NCBI GenBank assembly: GCA_938005465.1
Contig: CALLNU010000046.1
Span: 1-64,000, forward strand
DNA: 64,000 nt
From: an uncultured Collinsella sp.
GTDB lineage: Bacteria > Actinomycetota > Coriobacteriia > Coriobacteriales > Coriobacteriaceae
Reading direction: 5' to 3'
Shown piece after piece: positions 15,024 through 23,729 of the stretch (position 1 is its first letter; each line of letters begins with the position of its first letter). The notes under the pieces were generated by a model, which searched no databases, was not told the DNA's origin, and was given only the letters and a program-made list of their open reading frames with translations. The position numbers and the translations under genes are program-made.

Positions 15024-16286
15024 CTATAGCACCGTTCCCTCAGGCAGGTCGACACGCACGACGTCCACGACATCTCCCGCCTTGAGCTCGCACGGTCCTT
15101 CGTCAATACGCAGCAGGCAGTTGGCCCGCTGCATCGTGCCGAGCAGCGCCGAATTCTGCGTCTTGGCCTCGGTCACCAACAGCTCACCGGTCTCGGGGTC
15201 GCGCAAAACCGTGGCGCGATCGAAGAAGCGTCGGTCCTGGCGCTTTTTCACACCGTGCGTGAGCGTCGCCTGCTGCACGGGACGCGCGCCCTCGGCAAAG
15301 CCGCGCATCTTACGAATCGCCGGGCGGGCGAGCATCTCAAAGCCCACATACGCCGCGGCCGGATTGCCTGAAAGCCCCAGGTAAGGCTTACCCCCGAGCA
15401 AGCCAAACGTAATGGCCTTGCCGGGACGCATCGAGATCCGATCGAACAGAACCTCGCCCTCGCGCTTGACCAGCGCCGTCACATAGTCGTAATCGCCCGC
15501 CGAGGCGCCACCGCTCGTAATGACAAAATCGCACTCCTGCACGGCACGATGTACGAGCTCGGCAATCGCCTGTTCATCATCGGGAGCGATGCCGTAGAAC
15601 ACGGGCTCGGCTCCTGCATCGAGCGCCTCGGCCATCAGCGCCGAGGAGTTGGAATCGCGAATCTGACCGCGTGCCGGTACCCTACTCGGTGCGACCAGTT
15701 CCGTGCCCAGCGAGATGATGCCCACGCGCGGGGCAGCGTGCACCTTCACGCTCGCGTATCCGGCGCTTGCCAGCAAGCCGGCGCCGGCCGGAGCCACGAC
15801 CTCGCCGGCGTGCATCACAACATCGCCGGCATGGGCCTCCTCGGCAGCCGAGCGAACGTTCTCCCCTACCTTGGCAGGCGCCGAGAAGCGAACGTGCGAG
15901 CCCTCGTTGCCATCGCCATCGAGTACGTCGACGATCTCGTACTTCACCACGGCATCGGCACCTTCGGGTACTGGCGCGCCTGTCATAATGCGGACCGTCT
16001 CGCCCGCGCCGATTGCGCCCTCAAACACATGGCCCGCGGCCTCGTGTCCGATAACGTCGAGCGTCACCGGCGCCTCGCCAGATGCCTGCGCCAAGTCCGC
16101 CGAGCGCACGGCATATCCGTCCATAGCGCTGTTGGCAAACGGCGAGATGTCGATATCGGCCACCGCGTCCTCGGCCAAGGGAAGACCGGCGGCCTGCCAC
16201 ACGGGAATCTCGATGAGATCCGTCGGAGCAACGTGCGACAGGACAATCGACTGCGCGTCCTCCAGTGGAATGAGTTTCTCTGCCAT
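15024..16286 (-). CDS. moeA: Molybdopterin molybdenumtransferase MoeA
   Basis: A 420-residue MoeA/gephyrin-E-type protein. It has PFANSAMDGYAVRSADL near the N-terminus, a GGASAGDYDYV MoCF-like active loop in the middle, MRPGKAITFGLLGGKPYLGLSGNPAAAYV, and a C-terminal beta-barrel domain IV. It inserts molybdate into adenylated molybdopterin. ATG at 16286 is preferred to GTG at 16292. It is the first gene of the moeA-mogA transcript and diverges from clc. Length is normal. Confidence 0.93.
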   Translation of the reverse strand: MAEKLIPLEDAQSIVLSHVAPTDLIEIPVWQAAGLPLAEDAVADIDISPFANSAMDGYAVRSADLAQASGEAPVTLDVIGHEAAGHVFEGAIGAGETVRIMTGAPVPEGADAVVKYEIVDVLDGDGNEGSHVRFSAPAKVGENVRSAAEEAHAGDVVMHAGEVVAPAGAGLLASAGYASVKVHAAPRVGIISLGTELVAPSRVPARGQIRDSNSSALMAEALDAGAEPVFYGIAPDDEQAIAELVHRAVQECDFVITSGGASAGDYDYVTALVKREGEVLFDRISMRPGKAITFGLLGGKPYLGLSGNPAAAYVGFEMLARPAIRKMRGFAEGARPVQQATLTHGVKKRQDRRFFDRATVLRDPETGELLVTEAKTQNSALLGTMQRANCLLRIDEGPCELKAGDVVDVVRVDLPEGTVL

Positions 16287-16496
16287 ATGCACCTCTTAAT
16301 GCCACGGCGCACAACAGGGGCGCCGATTCTTTATGCTTTTCTCAGTATAATCCCCCGATGCACGGCCGCGACTCGGTCTGTACCCGCAAATACACCTGTC
16401 GGTTGCAGGCCGCGAAACAGAATGGAAACCAACCCACCGGCTCGTCGCGTTTACCGCGTTTTATAATGCTTGCGTTGCAACCTAAAAGAGGAACGT

Positions 16497-17918
16497 ATGG
16501 CTCATAACGACAAAACCGAAAGCGCAAACGAAACGCAGGATCATTCCCAGCCGCTCGACGACGGCGGCTTTTTCTCCCTGAACGACGTCATCATGGCAGG
16601 CAGACATCAGCTCACTCGCTCCGAGCATCTCTTAGCTGCCGACACGCGCCGCAACGTCCGCAACCTACTCGTGAGCGCCAAGTTGCTCGTGCTCGTCGTC
16701 ACCGTATCGCTCGCCATGGGCGTTGCCGCTTGGGCGTTTTTGGCCTCGTTGAATATCGCGACCGACTATCGCGAGCACCATGTGTGGGTCTACGCCTTGC
16801 TTCCCGTTGTGGGCGTTGCCACCGCATGGGTGTACAAAAACCACGGTCTTGCCGCCAAGCGTGGCAACAACCTGGTCATCGACTCCGCTCTGGGCACACG
16901 CCTCATCCATATGCGCATGGCCGTCCTCACCTTCGTCTGCTCCACGCTCACACACCTAACGGGCGGATCGGCCGGTCGCGAGGGAGCCGCGGTGCAGATT
17001 GGCGGCACCATCGCCAGCAACATCTCGAGCCTCGCCCACCTCAAAAAGCATGACCACCACGACCTCATGCTCGCCGGCATCTCGTCGGCCTTTGGCGCCG
17101 TATTCGGCTCGCCCCTTGCCGGAGCTTTCTTTGGCATGGAGATGTGCTTTATCGGCAAGATCGACTACACGGCGGGCATCTACTGCCTGGTCGCCTCATT
17201 TACCGGCTACTTTACATCACTCGCCCTGGGTACCGAGTACGAGGCGAATGTTATCGCCAGCGTTCCCAACATGACACCACGGACGGTTGTCATCGTTGTT
17301 ATCAGCGCCATTATCTTCGGTCTGACGGCACGCCTCTTTGCCTGGTCAGTTCGAACCGTCAAGAGCCTGTACGGTCGCTTTATCACCAATTATCTTATTC
17401 GCGCACTCATAGGTGCACTCGTGGTTTTGGCCGCCTATGCCCTCCTCGACGCCTGGGACTACGCCGGCCTTTCCACGTGGCTTTCCGGCGCCGGATTTGC
17501 CGGCAACACCACCCTGGCGGACGCAGTCATCAAGTTGGTCGTCACAGCGCTCACCCTGGGCGCCGGCTTCCAAGGCGGCGAGGTCACGCCCCTGTTTGGT
17601 ATCGGTGCGGCGCTCGGCGGCTGGATCGGTTGCCTCGTCGGAATCGATCCCAGCTTTCTAGCAGCGCTGGGCATGCTCGGCGTGTTCTGCGCCGGCCTTA
17701 ACGTGCCTATCACCACCTGTATGATGGCCATCGACCTGTTCCACGGCACGGCAGCCGGGTTCTTTGTCATCGTGGCCTTTATCAGCTACCTAACCGCCGG
17801 ACACCGCGGCGTGTACCCCGCCCAGCGCATCATCTCGCCCAAGCGCCGTTCGCTTATTGTGGATGAGGGCGGTACGGTAGCGGATGCTATCGAGCGCCAC
17901 AACGACCTGATAGAGTAG
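16497..17918 (+). CDS. ClC-family chloride channel or H+/Cl- antiporter
   Basis: A 473-residue polytopic protein with the ClC signatures GSAGREGAAVQIGG, FGSPLAGAFFGMEM and GAGFQGGEVTPLFGIGAALG. The second signature ends in AAVQ rather than the common GPxVQ. There is no CBS-domain tail. It has a 90-residue hydrophilic N-terminus including an acidic, Gln-rich start. Typical roles are anion exchange in acid resistance or fluoride export. No clear F- subtype motif (GREGT/GxxFxP pattern) was identified, so substrate is open. ATG at 16497 follows AAAAGAGGAA. The 15-nt gap to the next frame hints at coupling with the lipid kinase. Confidence 0.88.
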   Translation: MAHNDKTESANETQDHSQPLDDGGFFSLNDVIMAGRHQLTRSEHLLAADTRRNVRNLLVSAKLLVLVVTVSLAMGVAAWAFLASLNIATDYREHHVWVYALLPVVGVATAWVYKNHGLAAKRGNNLVIDSALGTRLIHMRMAVLTFVCSTLTHLTGGSAGREGAAVQIGGTIASNISSLAHLKKHDHHDLMLAGISSAFGAVFGSPLAGAFFGMEMCFIGKIDYTAGIYCLVASFTGYFTSLALGTEYEANVIASVPNMTPRTVVIVVISAIIFGLTARLFAWSVRTVKSLYGRFITNYLIRALIGALVVLAAYALLDAWDYAGLSTWLSGAGFAGNTTLADAVIKLVVTALTLGAGFQGGEVTPLFGIGAALGGWIGCLVGIDPSFLAALGMLGVFCAGLNVPITTCMMAIDLFHGTAAGFFVIVAFISYLTAGHRGVYPAQRIISPKRRSLIVDEGGTVADAIERHNDLIE

Positions 17919-18005
17919 ACGTAAGTATTCGACGTGCAGCCACAATCGGGGGCAATTCGACCTGAGCGCGACCGCACCGTCACGTCATACGCCGGGAGTC
18001 GCCCC

Positions 18006-18968
18006 ATGCACGCAACTGATTTTGGCCTCACGCTCATCATCGCCAACCCAGCCGCCCAGTCGGGTGCGGCGCGCGAAGTTGCCGAGCGCCTGCAACGCTT
18101 TTTGGATATGACCGCGCGCGCATCCCAGTTTGACCTGGTGCTGACCGAGCGCATGGGACACGCCAAGGAGCTGGCCGCACAGGCTCAGGGCTATCGCACC
18201 GTTATCGCCCTTGGCGGCGACGGCGTGATTCACGAGGTCGTCAACGGGCTTATGACGCAAGAGGAGGACACCCGCCCCGCTCTTGCCATCCTACCCGTGG
18301 GCTCCGGCAACGATTTTGCCCAAACGCTCGGCATCGACGATTTCTCCGGTAAGGATTTTGGCGCGCTGCTCACCTGCGAGCTGCAGCGTCAGGACATCGG
18401 GCGCATTCGCTTATGGAACCCCACAAGCGGCAGCGGCGAGGCTACCGTTGAGTACTACGACCAGACGCTTTCGGTCGGCATCGATGCCGCCATCGGCCTT
18501 GGCACCACCGAGCTACGCAAAAAGACGAGCCTCACCGGCGCGCCGCTCTACACTCTTTCGGGACTTGAGCAGTTTGGCCTACGCTATCGCAATTACCCCA
18601 TGACAGTCAGCTTTGACGGGGCGCCCGCCGAGCGCGTAAGGGCGATCATCATGGCGATTCAGCTGGGTCCTACCTATGGCTCGGGCTATCGCATCTGTCC
18701 CGACGCCGACCCCTGTGACGGCATACTCGACGTCTGCTACGCCTGCGGCCCCGTCCCTCGCGCGGTTGCCCTGCCTATGTTTCTTTCGGCCAAGGACGGC
18801 CACCATACCAAGTTGACGCCGGTTCGCATGCGCCGCTGCCGCCATGCCGAGCTCACCTTTGAGGAGCCCGACTACCCCATTCAGGCCGACGGCGAGCCCG
18901 TTGTCGCCTCGCGCATCGAGGTCGACATCCTCGCCGGCGCCCTCCACGTCTGGCACCCCACCCGCTAA
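18006..18968 (+). CDS. Diacylglycerol/lipid kinase (DagK/YegS family)
   Basis: A 320-residue kinase with the catalytic motifs ALGGDGVIHEVVNGL and LPVGSGNDFAQTLGI near residues 60-110, typical of DagK_cat. The C-terminal half is a beta-sandwich ending in a QADGEP segment, as in YegS/DgkB. Likely substrate is diacylglycerol, recycled to phosphatidic acid after lipoteichoic or glycolipid synthesis. ATG at 18006 is chosen because the family begins near there; an upstream frame opens at 17934. Downstream is hairpin repeat copy C, which may terminate both this gene and the convergent one. Confidence 0.88.
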   Translation: MHATDFGLTLIIANPAAQSGAAREVAERLQRFLDMTARASQFDLVLTERMGHAKELAAQAQGYRTVIALGGDGVIHEVVNGLMTQEEDTRPALAILPVGSGNDFAQTLGIDDFSGKDFGALLTCELQRQDIGRIRLWNPTSGSGEATVEYYDQTLSVGIDAAIGLGTTELRKKTSLTGAPLYTLSGLEQFGLRYRNYPMTVSFDGAPAERVRAIIMAIQLGPTYGSGYRICPDADPCDGILDVCYACGPVPRAVALPMFLSAKDGHHTKLTPVRMRRCRHAELTFEEPDYPIQADGEPVVASRIEVDILAGALHVWHPTR

Positions 18969-18975
18969 CCCCACC

Positions 18976-19045
18976 TAAGTTGCGGTGAAATAGGGACTGT
19001 TTATGCAGCAAAAGCCGCAAAACAGTTCCTATTTCACCGCAACTT
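18976..19045. repeat. Dispersed hairpin element, copy C
   Basis: Arms TAAGTTGCGGTGAAATAGGG... (18976-19001) and its complement (19020-19045) match in 25 of 26 positions around an 18-nt loop. The element lies between the convergent ends of the lipid kinase (8 nt away) and the GGQ protein (10 nt away). A bidirectional terminator is the simplest role. Confidence 0.9.
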
Positions 19046-19054
19046 ATGAGGAGG

Positions 19055-19435
19055 CTATTCGTCGCTGCCCGGCTTGCGTCGGTTGGCTTTTTTAATCGCA
19101 TTGAAGTGCTTGTCGTTGAGCCTGCGCTGGCGAGAGCGCTGAGGCACCTTGGTCTTTACGCGTCGGCGCGGTGGACGCCCGCGACGCTCAAGCTCAGCGC
19201 GCAGCTTGCGCAGGCAGCTCGCGCGATTCTGAAACTGGCTGCGGCTCTCACGCGCCGTCACGACAATCCCCGAAGGGATATGTTTCATGCGTACCGCCGA
19301 GTCCGTCGTGTTCACGCCCTGTCCGCCCGGACCCGTCGCGCGAAACACCTGCACCTCGCAATCGCGCGCCAACTCCTCGACCGACATCTCGGCGTAGCGC
19401 GCATACTCGCGCCATCCCATCTTGTTCTCATCCAT
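19055..19435 (-). CDS. GGQ-domain peptidyl-tRNA hydrolase (ArfB/YaeJ- or PrfH-like)
   Basis: A 126-residue protein holding only the catalytic domain of class I release factors. It has GPGGQGVNTTDSAVRMKHIP at residues 35-54, with the GGQ that triggers peptidyl-tRNA hydrolysis. A basic tail (RRRVKTKVPQRSRQRR, then KANRRK) resembles the ArfB segment that enters the empty mRNA channel. The likely role is rescue of stalled ribosomes. ATG at 19435 follows GGGGAGGTG. Two terminators flank it, so it seems to be monocistronic. PrfH-type repair of damaged ribosomes is less likely since no RtcB-like partner is nearby. Confidence 0.85.
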   Translation of the reverse strand: MDENKMGWREYARYAEMSVEELARDCEVQVFRATGPGGQGVNTTDSAVRMKHIPSGIVVTARESRSQFQNRASCLRKLRAELERRGRPPRRRVKTKVPQRSRQRRLNDKHFNAIKKANRRKPGSDE

Positions 19436-19461
19436 ATCAACACCTCCCCTCATACAAAAAA

Positions 19462-19490
19462 TGTGACAAAGGGAAAGCCCCTTTGTCACA
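19462..19490 (-). terminator. Terminator of xpt
   Basis: TGTGACAAAGGG pairs perfectly with CCCTTTGTCACA and is followed on the minus strand by TTTTTTG. It lies 29 nt after the xpt stop. Confidence 0.93.
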
Positions 19491-19518
19491 TCGCATACCA
19501 ATCGCTTGTGTTGCGCGC

Positions 19519-20097
19519 CTAGGCGAACGTGATCTCGCCGTTCTCGCAGTCCATTTCAGCGATACGGGCCAGGCTCTCAACGCGGAAGCCGCGCTCGCGG
19601 AGCTTATCGCCACCGCCCTGGAAGCCCTTCTCCACCGCAATGCCAATGCCGGCAACCTCGGCGCCCGCGGCCTCGCAGATCTTGATAAGACCCTCGAGCG
19701 CGCAACCGTTGGCCAGGAAGTCGTCGATAATCAGGACCTTATCGCCCTCGGACAGGAAACGCTTACCCACGATAACCGGGTACTCCTTCTGCTTGGTAAA
19801 GGAATAGATGGTCGTGGCATACTGCTCGCCGTCGAGGTTGATGGACTGGGCCTTCTTGGCAAAGACCACCGGCACGCCGCCAAAATGCTGAGCCGCGATG
19901 CAGGCCATACCAATGCCCGAAGCCTCGATCGTCAGGATCTTGTTGATCTCGACACCCTCGAACAGACGGGCCCACTCGGCACCCATGTGGTCGAACAGCT
20001 CAACGTCGCACTGGTGGTTGAGGAAGGCATCAACCTTAAGGACGTTACCGGCCTTTACGATGCCGTCATGGCGAATACGATCCTCAAGCTCCTGCAT
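19519..20097 (-). CDS. xpt: Xanthine phosphoribosyltransferase
   Basis: A 192-residue type I PRTase. The PRPP-binding signature VLIIDDFLANGCALEGL sits near residue 125, with the N-terminal ILTIEASGIGMA (pyrophosphate loop region) and FAKKAQSINL typical of Xpt. It converts xanthine and PRPP into XMP for purine salvage. The length matches the 190-195 aa family. No xpt-type purine riboswitch is seen in the 160-nt upstream region. A strong terminator follows. Confidence 0.92.
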   Translation of the reverse strand: MQELEDRIRHDGIVKAGNVLKVDAFLNHQCDVELFDHMGAEWARLFEGVEINKILTIEASGIGMACIAAQHFGGVPVVFAKKAQSINLDGEQYATTIYSFTKQKEYPVIVGKRFLSEGDKVLIIDDFLANGCALEGLIKICEAAGAEVAGIGIAVEKGFQGGGDKLRERGFRVESLARIAEMDCENGEITFA

Positions 20098-20254
20098 GGC
20101 GCAACCCCTTCTCGCGGCAACGATACCGCGCGATTAATAAACGTTGTTCGATAGTCTACCACGGACCGACCCCCGCCCGCCCCACAAGCCACATCGCACC
20201 ACAAACCAGTCTTTTTGGGACGGCGCGAATCGTGGCAGACAGCCTCCCAACATG

Positions 20255-21559
20255 CTAATGGCGGGCGCGCATCTTCACCAAACGCACCATGGCAAGTGCA
20301 AAGCCCACAGCGGCAACAGCCATGAGCACGTAGAACACCGAGCGAAAGCCGAATAGGAATACATCCGGACGGCCTGCAACAAAACTGGTCACGGCCTCGC
20401 CCATCACCACGCTCATCTGCCCATACAGGATATTCGACGCCACCGTAATGCCGAGTGCCATACCCGCATAGCGCGCCAGGCTACCCAGGCTGCCCGCAAA
20501 GCCGAGTGCTTCGCGCGGAGCCGAGCCCATATACAACGAATTGTTAGGGCTCTGGAAAATCGACGTACCGCACGACATAAATGCGACGCAGCACACGATC
20601 ACAGGGATAGAAGAGTGCTCGTTGAGCGTGCTTACCGCAAAGAGACCGCACACATACACGCCCAGGCCGACCGCCGTGGGGCCCTCACAGCCAACACGGT
20701 CCGAAACCGTTCCCGAAAGCGGGCCGATAAAGGCATTCACCATCGGCAGCGCCAAAAAGAGTAGTCCAGAGATATCAGAACCGAAGCCGTGGGCGTCCTG
20801 AAAATAGAACGGCAGGATAAACTCGGATGCGCCAATGCCAATGAACACGATGAGCATGCAGGCAAGGTTGATGGTGAAGGCCGAATTTGCAAAGCAGCGA
20901 CGAGCGGCCTCGGCAAGGGACATGGGGCGCTCGCCGGCCTCCGGCTTAACATGCGGCAGCGTGTAGAGCCCCACGATAAACGAGATGACGCCAATGGGCA
21001 GGTTGATGAGGAAGATGCTCTCCCAAGGAAAGCTTGCCACCAGCATGCCGCCGAGCACGGGGCCACACATCATGCCGAGGGCCACAAAGGTCGCGAGAAT
21101 ACCCATGGCACGGCCTCGTTCGCGCGCCGGAAACGACTCGGTGATGATACCCATGTTGTTGGCCATGGCCGCCGCGCAACCGACACCCTGAACAATGCGT
21201 GCCAGGATAAGAACCTCGAGCGAGGACGAAAGGCCGCACAGCAGCGAACCGACCGAAAAGACGATGACGCCCAGCTGGAACACATTCACCTTGCCGCGCA
21301 CGTCGCCCAGACGGCCAAACGGCAACATAGCCACGCATGTCGCAAGCAGATACACCGAGCTTACCAGCTGAATGCGATCGAGGCCCACGCCCAGCTCCTT
21401 TTGCATCACGGGCAGCGCCACGGTCACGACGGTCGAATCCAAACACACCATAAACGTCATGATGAGCACGGTAAATAGAATCGCCCATTTGTTCTTGCCA
21501 TGGGTGTCGCCCTCTAGGGCAATATGCTCGCGGCGCAGCTGCTCTGCAGTTTTCTCCAT
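20255..21559 (-). CDS. MFS drug-efflux-type transporter (DHA2, EmrB/QacA-like)
   Basis: A 434-residue transporter with about 12-14 membrane segments. Segment 1 (FTVLIMTFMVCLDSTVVTVALP) carries the D-S-T-V-V signature of the DHA2 14-TMS group. Motif A is FGRLGDVRGKVNVF, and motif C-like glycines (GVGCAAAMANNMG, ALGMMCGPVLGG) are present. It probably exports drugs or cationic compounds by proton antiport. ATG at 21559 is chosen over 21565 because the AAAGG site is better spaced. It lies after the metY terminator and has no obvious regulator gene beside it. Substrate unknown. Confidence 0.85.
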   Translation of the reverse strand: MEKTAEQLRREHIALEGDTHGKNKWAILFTVLIMTFMVCLDSTVVTVALPVMQKELGVGLDRIQLVSSVYLLATCVAMLPFGRLGDVRGKVNVFQLGVIVFSVGSLLCGLSSSLEVLILARIVQGVGCAAAMANNMGIITESFPARERGRAMGILATFVALGMMCGPVLGGMLVASFPWESIFLINLPIGVISFIVGLYTLPHVKPEAGERPMSLAEAARRCFANSAFTINLACMLIVFIGIGASEFILPFYFQDAHGFGSDISGLLFLALPMVNAFIGPLSGTVSDRVGCEGPTAVGLGVYVCGLFAVSTLNEHSSIPVIVCCVAFMSCGTSIFQSPNNSLYMGSAPREALGFAGSLGSLARYAGMALGITVASNILYGQMSVVMGEAVTSFVAGRPDVFLFGFRSVFYVLMAVAAVGFALAMVRLVKMRARH

Positions 21560-21590
21560 ATCCATCCTTTCGAGTGGCGCAACGCAAAAA

Positions 21591-21632
21591 CGGGGCCCCA
21601 ATCGCCTGTAAACAGTCGCAATTGGGGTCCCG
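21591..21632 (-). terminator. Terminator of metY
   Basis: ATTGGGGTCCCG and CGGGGCCCCAAT form the stem with an 18-nt loop. On the minus strand TTTTTG follows. Confidence 0.85.
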
Positions 21633-21699
21633 CCTACGGAATCGGAACGGAAGGCCACCGAAGCTTTCTGCCAGCATCGGCACCTTGAACGGAGCTAGC

Positions 21700-22983
21700 C
21701 TAGCACTGCTCGAGCGCCTGCTCAAGGTCGGCAATCAGATCGGCCGTGTCCTCAAGGCCGCACGACAGGCGCACCATGTCGGCGGAGATGCCACAGGCGA
21801 TGAGCTCCTCATCGTTCATCTGGCGATGCGTGGCGTTAGCGGGATGCAGGCAGCAAGTGCGGGCGTCGGCCACATGCGTGGCAATCTGGGCGAGCTTAAG
21901 GCTCTTCATAAAGGTCTCGGCCGCCGCGCGACCACCGTTAAAGCCAAAGCTCACAACGCCGCAGGTACCGTTGGGCATGTACTTCTGAGCGATGTCATAG
22001 TACTTATCGCCCTCCAGGCCCGGATAGCTCACAAAGCGTACCTTGGGATGGCTCTGCAGGAACTTGGCAACGGCCAGGCCGTTCTCACAATGACGCGGCA
22101 TGCGTACATGCAGGCTCTCGAGCGAGCTGTTCAGGAAGAAGGCCGCCTGCGGGTTCTGCATGGGGCCGAGGTCGCGCATGAGCTGCGCGGTGGCCTTAGT
22201 AATGAAGGCACCCTCGCGACCGAACTTCTCGGCATACGTCACGCCGTGGTAGCTCTCGTCGGGCGTGGTGAGACCCGGGAACTTATCCGCGTGGGCCATC
22301 CAGTCAAACTGGCCGTGGTCAACAATCACACCGCCCAGGTAGGCAGCATGTCCATCCATGTACTTGGTGGTGGAGTGCGTAACGATGTCGGCGCCCCACT
22401 CAAAGGGACGGCACATCACGGGCGTCGGGAAGGTGTTGTCGACCATCAGCGGCACGCCGTGGTCATGTGCGGCCTTGGCAAAGCGCTCAATATCGAGCAC
22501 AGCAAGGGCGGGGTTGGCGATCGTCTCGCCAAAGACGAGCTTGGTATTGGGCTCAAAGGCTGCCTCGAGCTCCTCATCGGTGCAGTCGGGGGCGACGAAC
22601 GTGCAGGTAACGCCCATGCGGCCCATGGTGTGGGCGAGCAGGTTATAGGTACCGCCGTAAATGGCAGAGCTAGCGACCACATGATCGCCGGCACCGGCCA
22701 CGTTAAAGATCGCGAGGAAGTTCGCAGCCATGCCCGAGCTCGTGAGCATCGCGGCGGTGCCTCCCTCCATCTCGCAGATCTTGGCGGCAACCAGATCGCA
22801 CGTGGGGTTCTGCAGGCGGCTGTAGAAGTAGCCCGACTCCTCCAGGTCAAACAGCTTGCCCATGTGCTCGGACGTGTCGTACTTCCACGTGGTGGACTGG
22901 TAGATGGGCACCTGGCGCGGCTCGGCATCTCCCGGGTGATAGCCGCCCTGAACACATGTGGTACCGATGGTCTGCTCGCTCAT
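21700..22983 (-). CDS. metY: O-acetylhomoserine sulfhydrylase / Cys-Met metabolism PLP enzyme
   Basis: A 427-residue Cys/Met-metabolism PLP enzyme. It contains SRLQNPTCDLVAAKICEMEGG, the YGGTYNLL loop, VDNTFPTPVMCRPFEWGAD and the PLP lysine in THSTTKYMDGH. The length of about 427 and an inserted region after the lysine (LTTPDESYHGVTYAEKFG) fit MetY rather than shorter cystathionine synthases. It should make homocysteine from O-acetylhomoserine and sulfide. The upstream 230-nt gap holds a candidate Rrf2-type site (23070-23095). No SAM riboswitch is visible. Confidence 0.9.
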   Translation of the reverse strand: MSEQTIGTTCVQGGYHPGDAEPRQVPIYQSTTWKYDTSEHMGKLFDLEESGYFYSRLQNPTCDLVAAKICEMEGGTAAMLTSSGMAANFLAIFNVAGAGDHVVASSAIYGGTYNLLAHTMGRMGVTCTFVAPDCTDEELEAAFEPNTKLVFGETIANPALAVLDIERFAKAAHDHGVPLMVDNTFPTPVMCRPFEWGADIVTHSTTKYMDGHAAYLGGVIVDHGQFDWMAHADKFPGLTTPDESYHGVTYAEKFGREGAFITKATAQLMRDLGPMQNPQAAFFLNSSLESLHVRMPRHCENGLAVAKFLQSHPKVRFVSYPGLEGDKYYDIAQKYMPNGTCGVVSFGFNGGRAAAETFMKSLKLAQIATHVADARTCCLHPANATHRQMNDEELIACGISADMVRLSCGLEDTADLIADLEQALEQC

Positions 22984-23069
22984 ATCTAGCTCCCTTGCCT
23001 GGGTTTTAGTTTTATTCGGTTCACGATACCGCTACCCCGCACCCCTCTCAACCCATCCACAAGGTAGGT

Positions 23070-23095
23070 TAGTGGACAAATTGATCAGGGGTATT
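23070..23095. promoter_or_regulatory. Rrf2/IscR-like site between metY and a redox gene
   Basis: TAGTGGACAAATTGATCAGG followed by GGTAT resembles the type-1 IscR/Rrf2 pattern (TAnnnGAC, AT-rich centre, GGGTAT end) with one extra central base. It lies between divergent metY and the 23215 gene. Rrf2 regulators often control sulfur and Fe-S genes. Similarity is by eye only. Confidence 0.3.
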
Positions 23096-23214
23096 TATCT
23101 CAAGCCTTGGGCATTTGCTCGATAGATAAAAATGAGGCATACATGAAGCTCTCGATGATTACATGCCCCGTCACGAGTACCATAGGCGGGTACACCGTGA
23201 CCAAGGAGACAACG

Positions 23215-23661
23215 ATGAAGCAAATCGATATGGCCCAGCTCGACATCACCGCCTGTCAGGCTCAAGCTGCCGAATACCACGCCCGTGGCTTTAACTGCGC
23301 CCAGGCCGTCGCCTGCACGCTCGCGCCCGCCGTCGGGCTCGACCCCCAAGTCGCCTTTACCCTCACCGAGGGCTTTGGCGCCGGCATGGGCGGCATGACC
23401 GAAACCTGCGGCGCCATCTCGGGCGCCGTGGCCATCATGGGCTTTGTAATGAGCGACGGCATGGAAAACCCCAAGACCAAGGGCCAGACCTACAAGCTGT
23501 CGCGCGAAATCGCCAAGCGTTTTGGCGAGAAGAACACGACGACCGTCTGCGGCACGCTCAAGGGCATCGGATCGGACAAGGGTCCGCTCCGCAGCTGCCC
23601 CGGCTGCATCGACGATGCCGTCGAGATCGCCTGCGATATGCTAAAGCAGCTCGCCGAGTAA
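23215..23661 (+). CDS. C_GCAxxG_C_C family redox protein
   Basis: A 148-residue protein named after its cysteine pattern: FNCAQAVAC near residue 25, ETCGAISGAV (the GCAxxG-like block) near residue 63, VCGTL, and CPGCIDDAVEIAC near the end. This family is predicted to bind a metal or act in disulfide redox chemistry, with no proven function. ATG at 23215 is chosen because AAGGAG lies 8 nt upstream; the frame is open to 23107. It is divergent from metY. Confidence 0.8.
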   Translation: MKQIDMAQLDITACQAQAAEYHARGFNCAQAVACTLAPAVGLDPQVAFTLTEGFGAGMGGMTETCGAISGAVAIMGFVMSDGMENPKTKGQTYKLSREIAKRFGEKNTTTVCGTLKGIGSDKGPLRSCPGCIDDAVEIACDMLKQLAE

Positions 23662-23680
23662 ACGGCAGCAACAGAAAAAC

Positions 23681-23725
23681 GACGGCCGGCGCGCTTGGGA
23701 TCCATCCAAAAGTACGCCGGCCGTC
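23681..23725. terminator. Bidirectional terminator
   Basis: GACGGCCGGCG and CGCCGGCCGTC are perfect 11-bp arms between two converging genes, 19 nt after one stop and 4 nt before the other. Confidence 0.75.
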
Positions 23726-23729
23726 GCCG

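Noticed and set aside
20098..20254. Purine riboswitch upstream of xpt
   Set aside because: No TATA...GTCTCTAC-type purine core in the 160 bases before the gene.
22984..23214. SAM riboswitch (S-box) upstream of metY
   Set aside because: None of the conserved SAM-aptamer blocks or a kink-turn arrangement was found.
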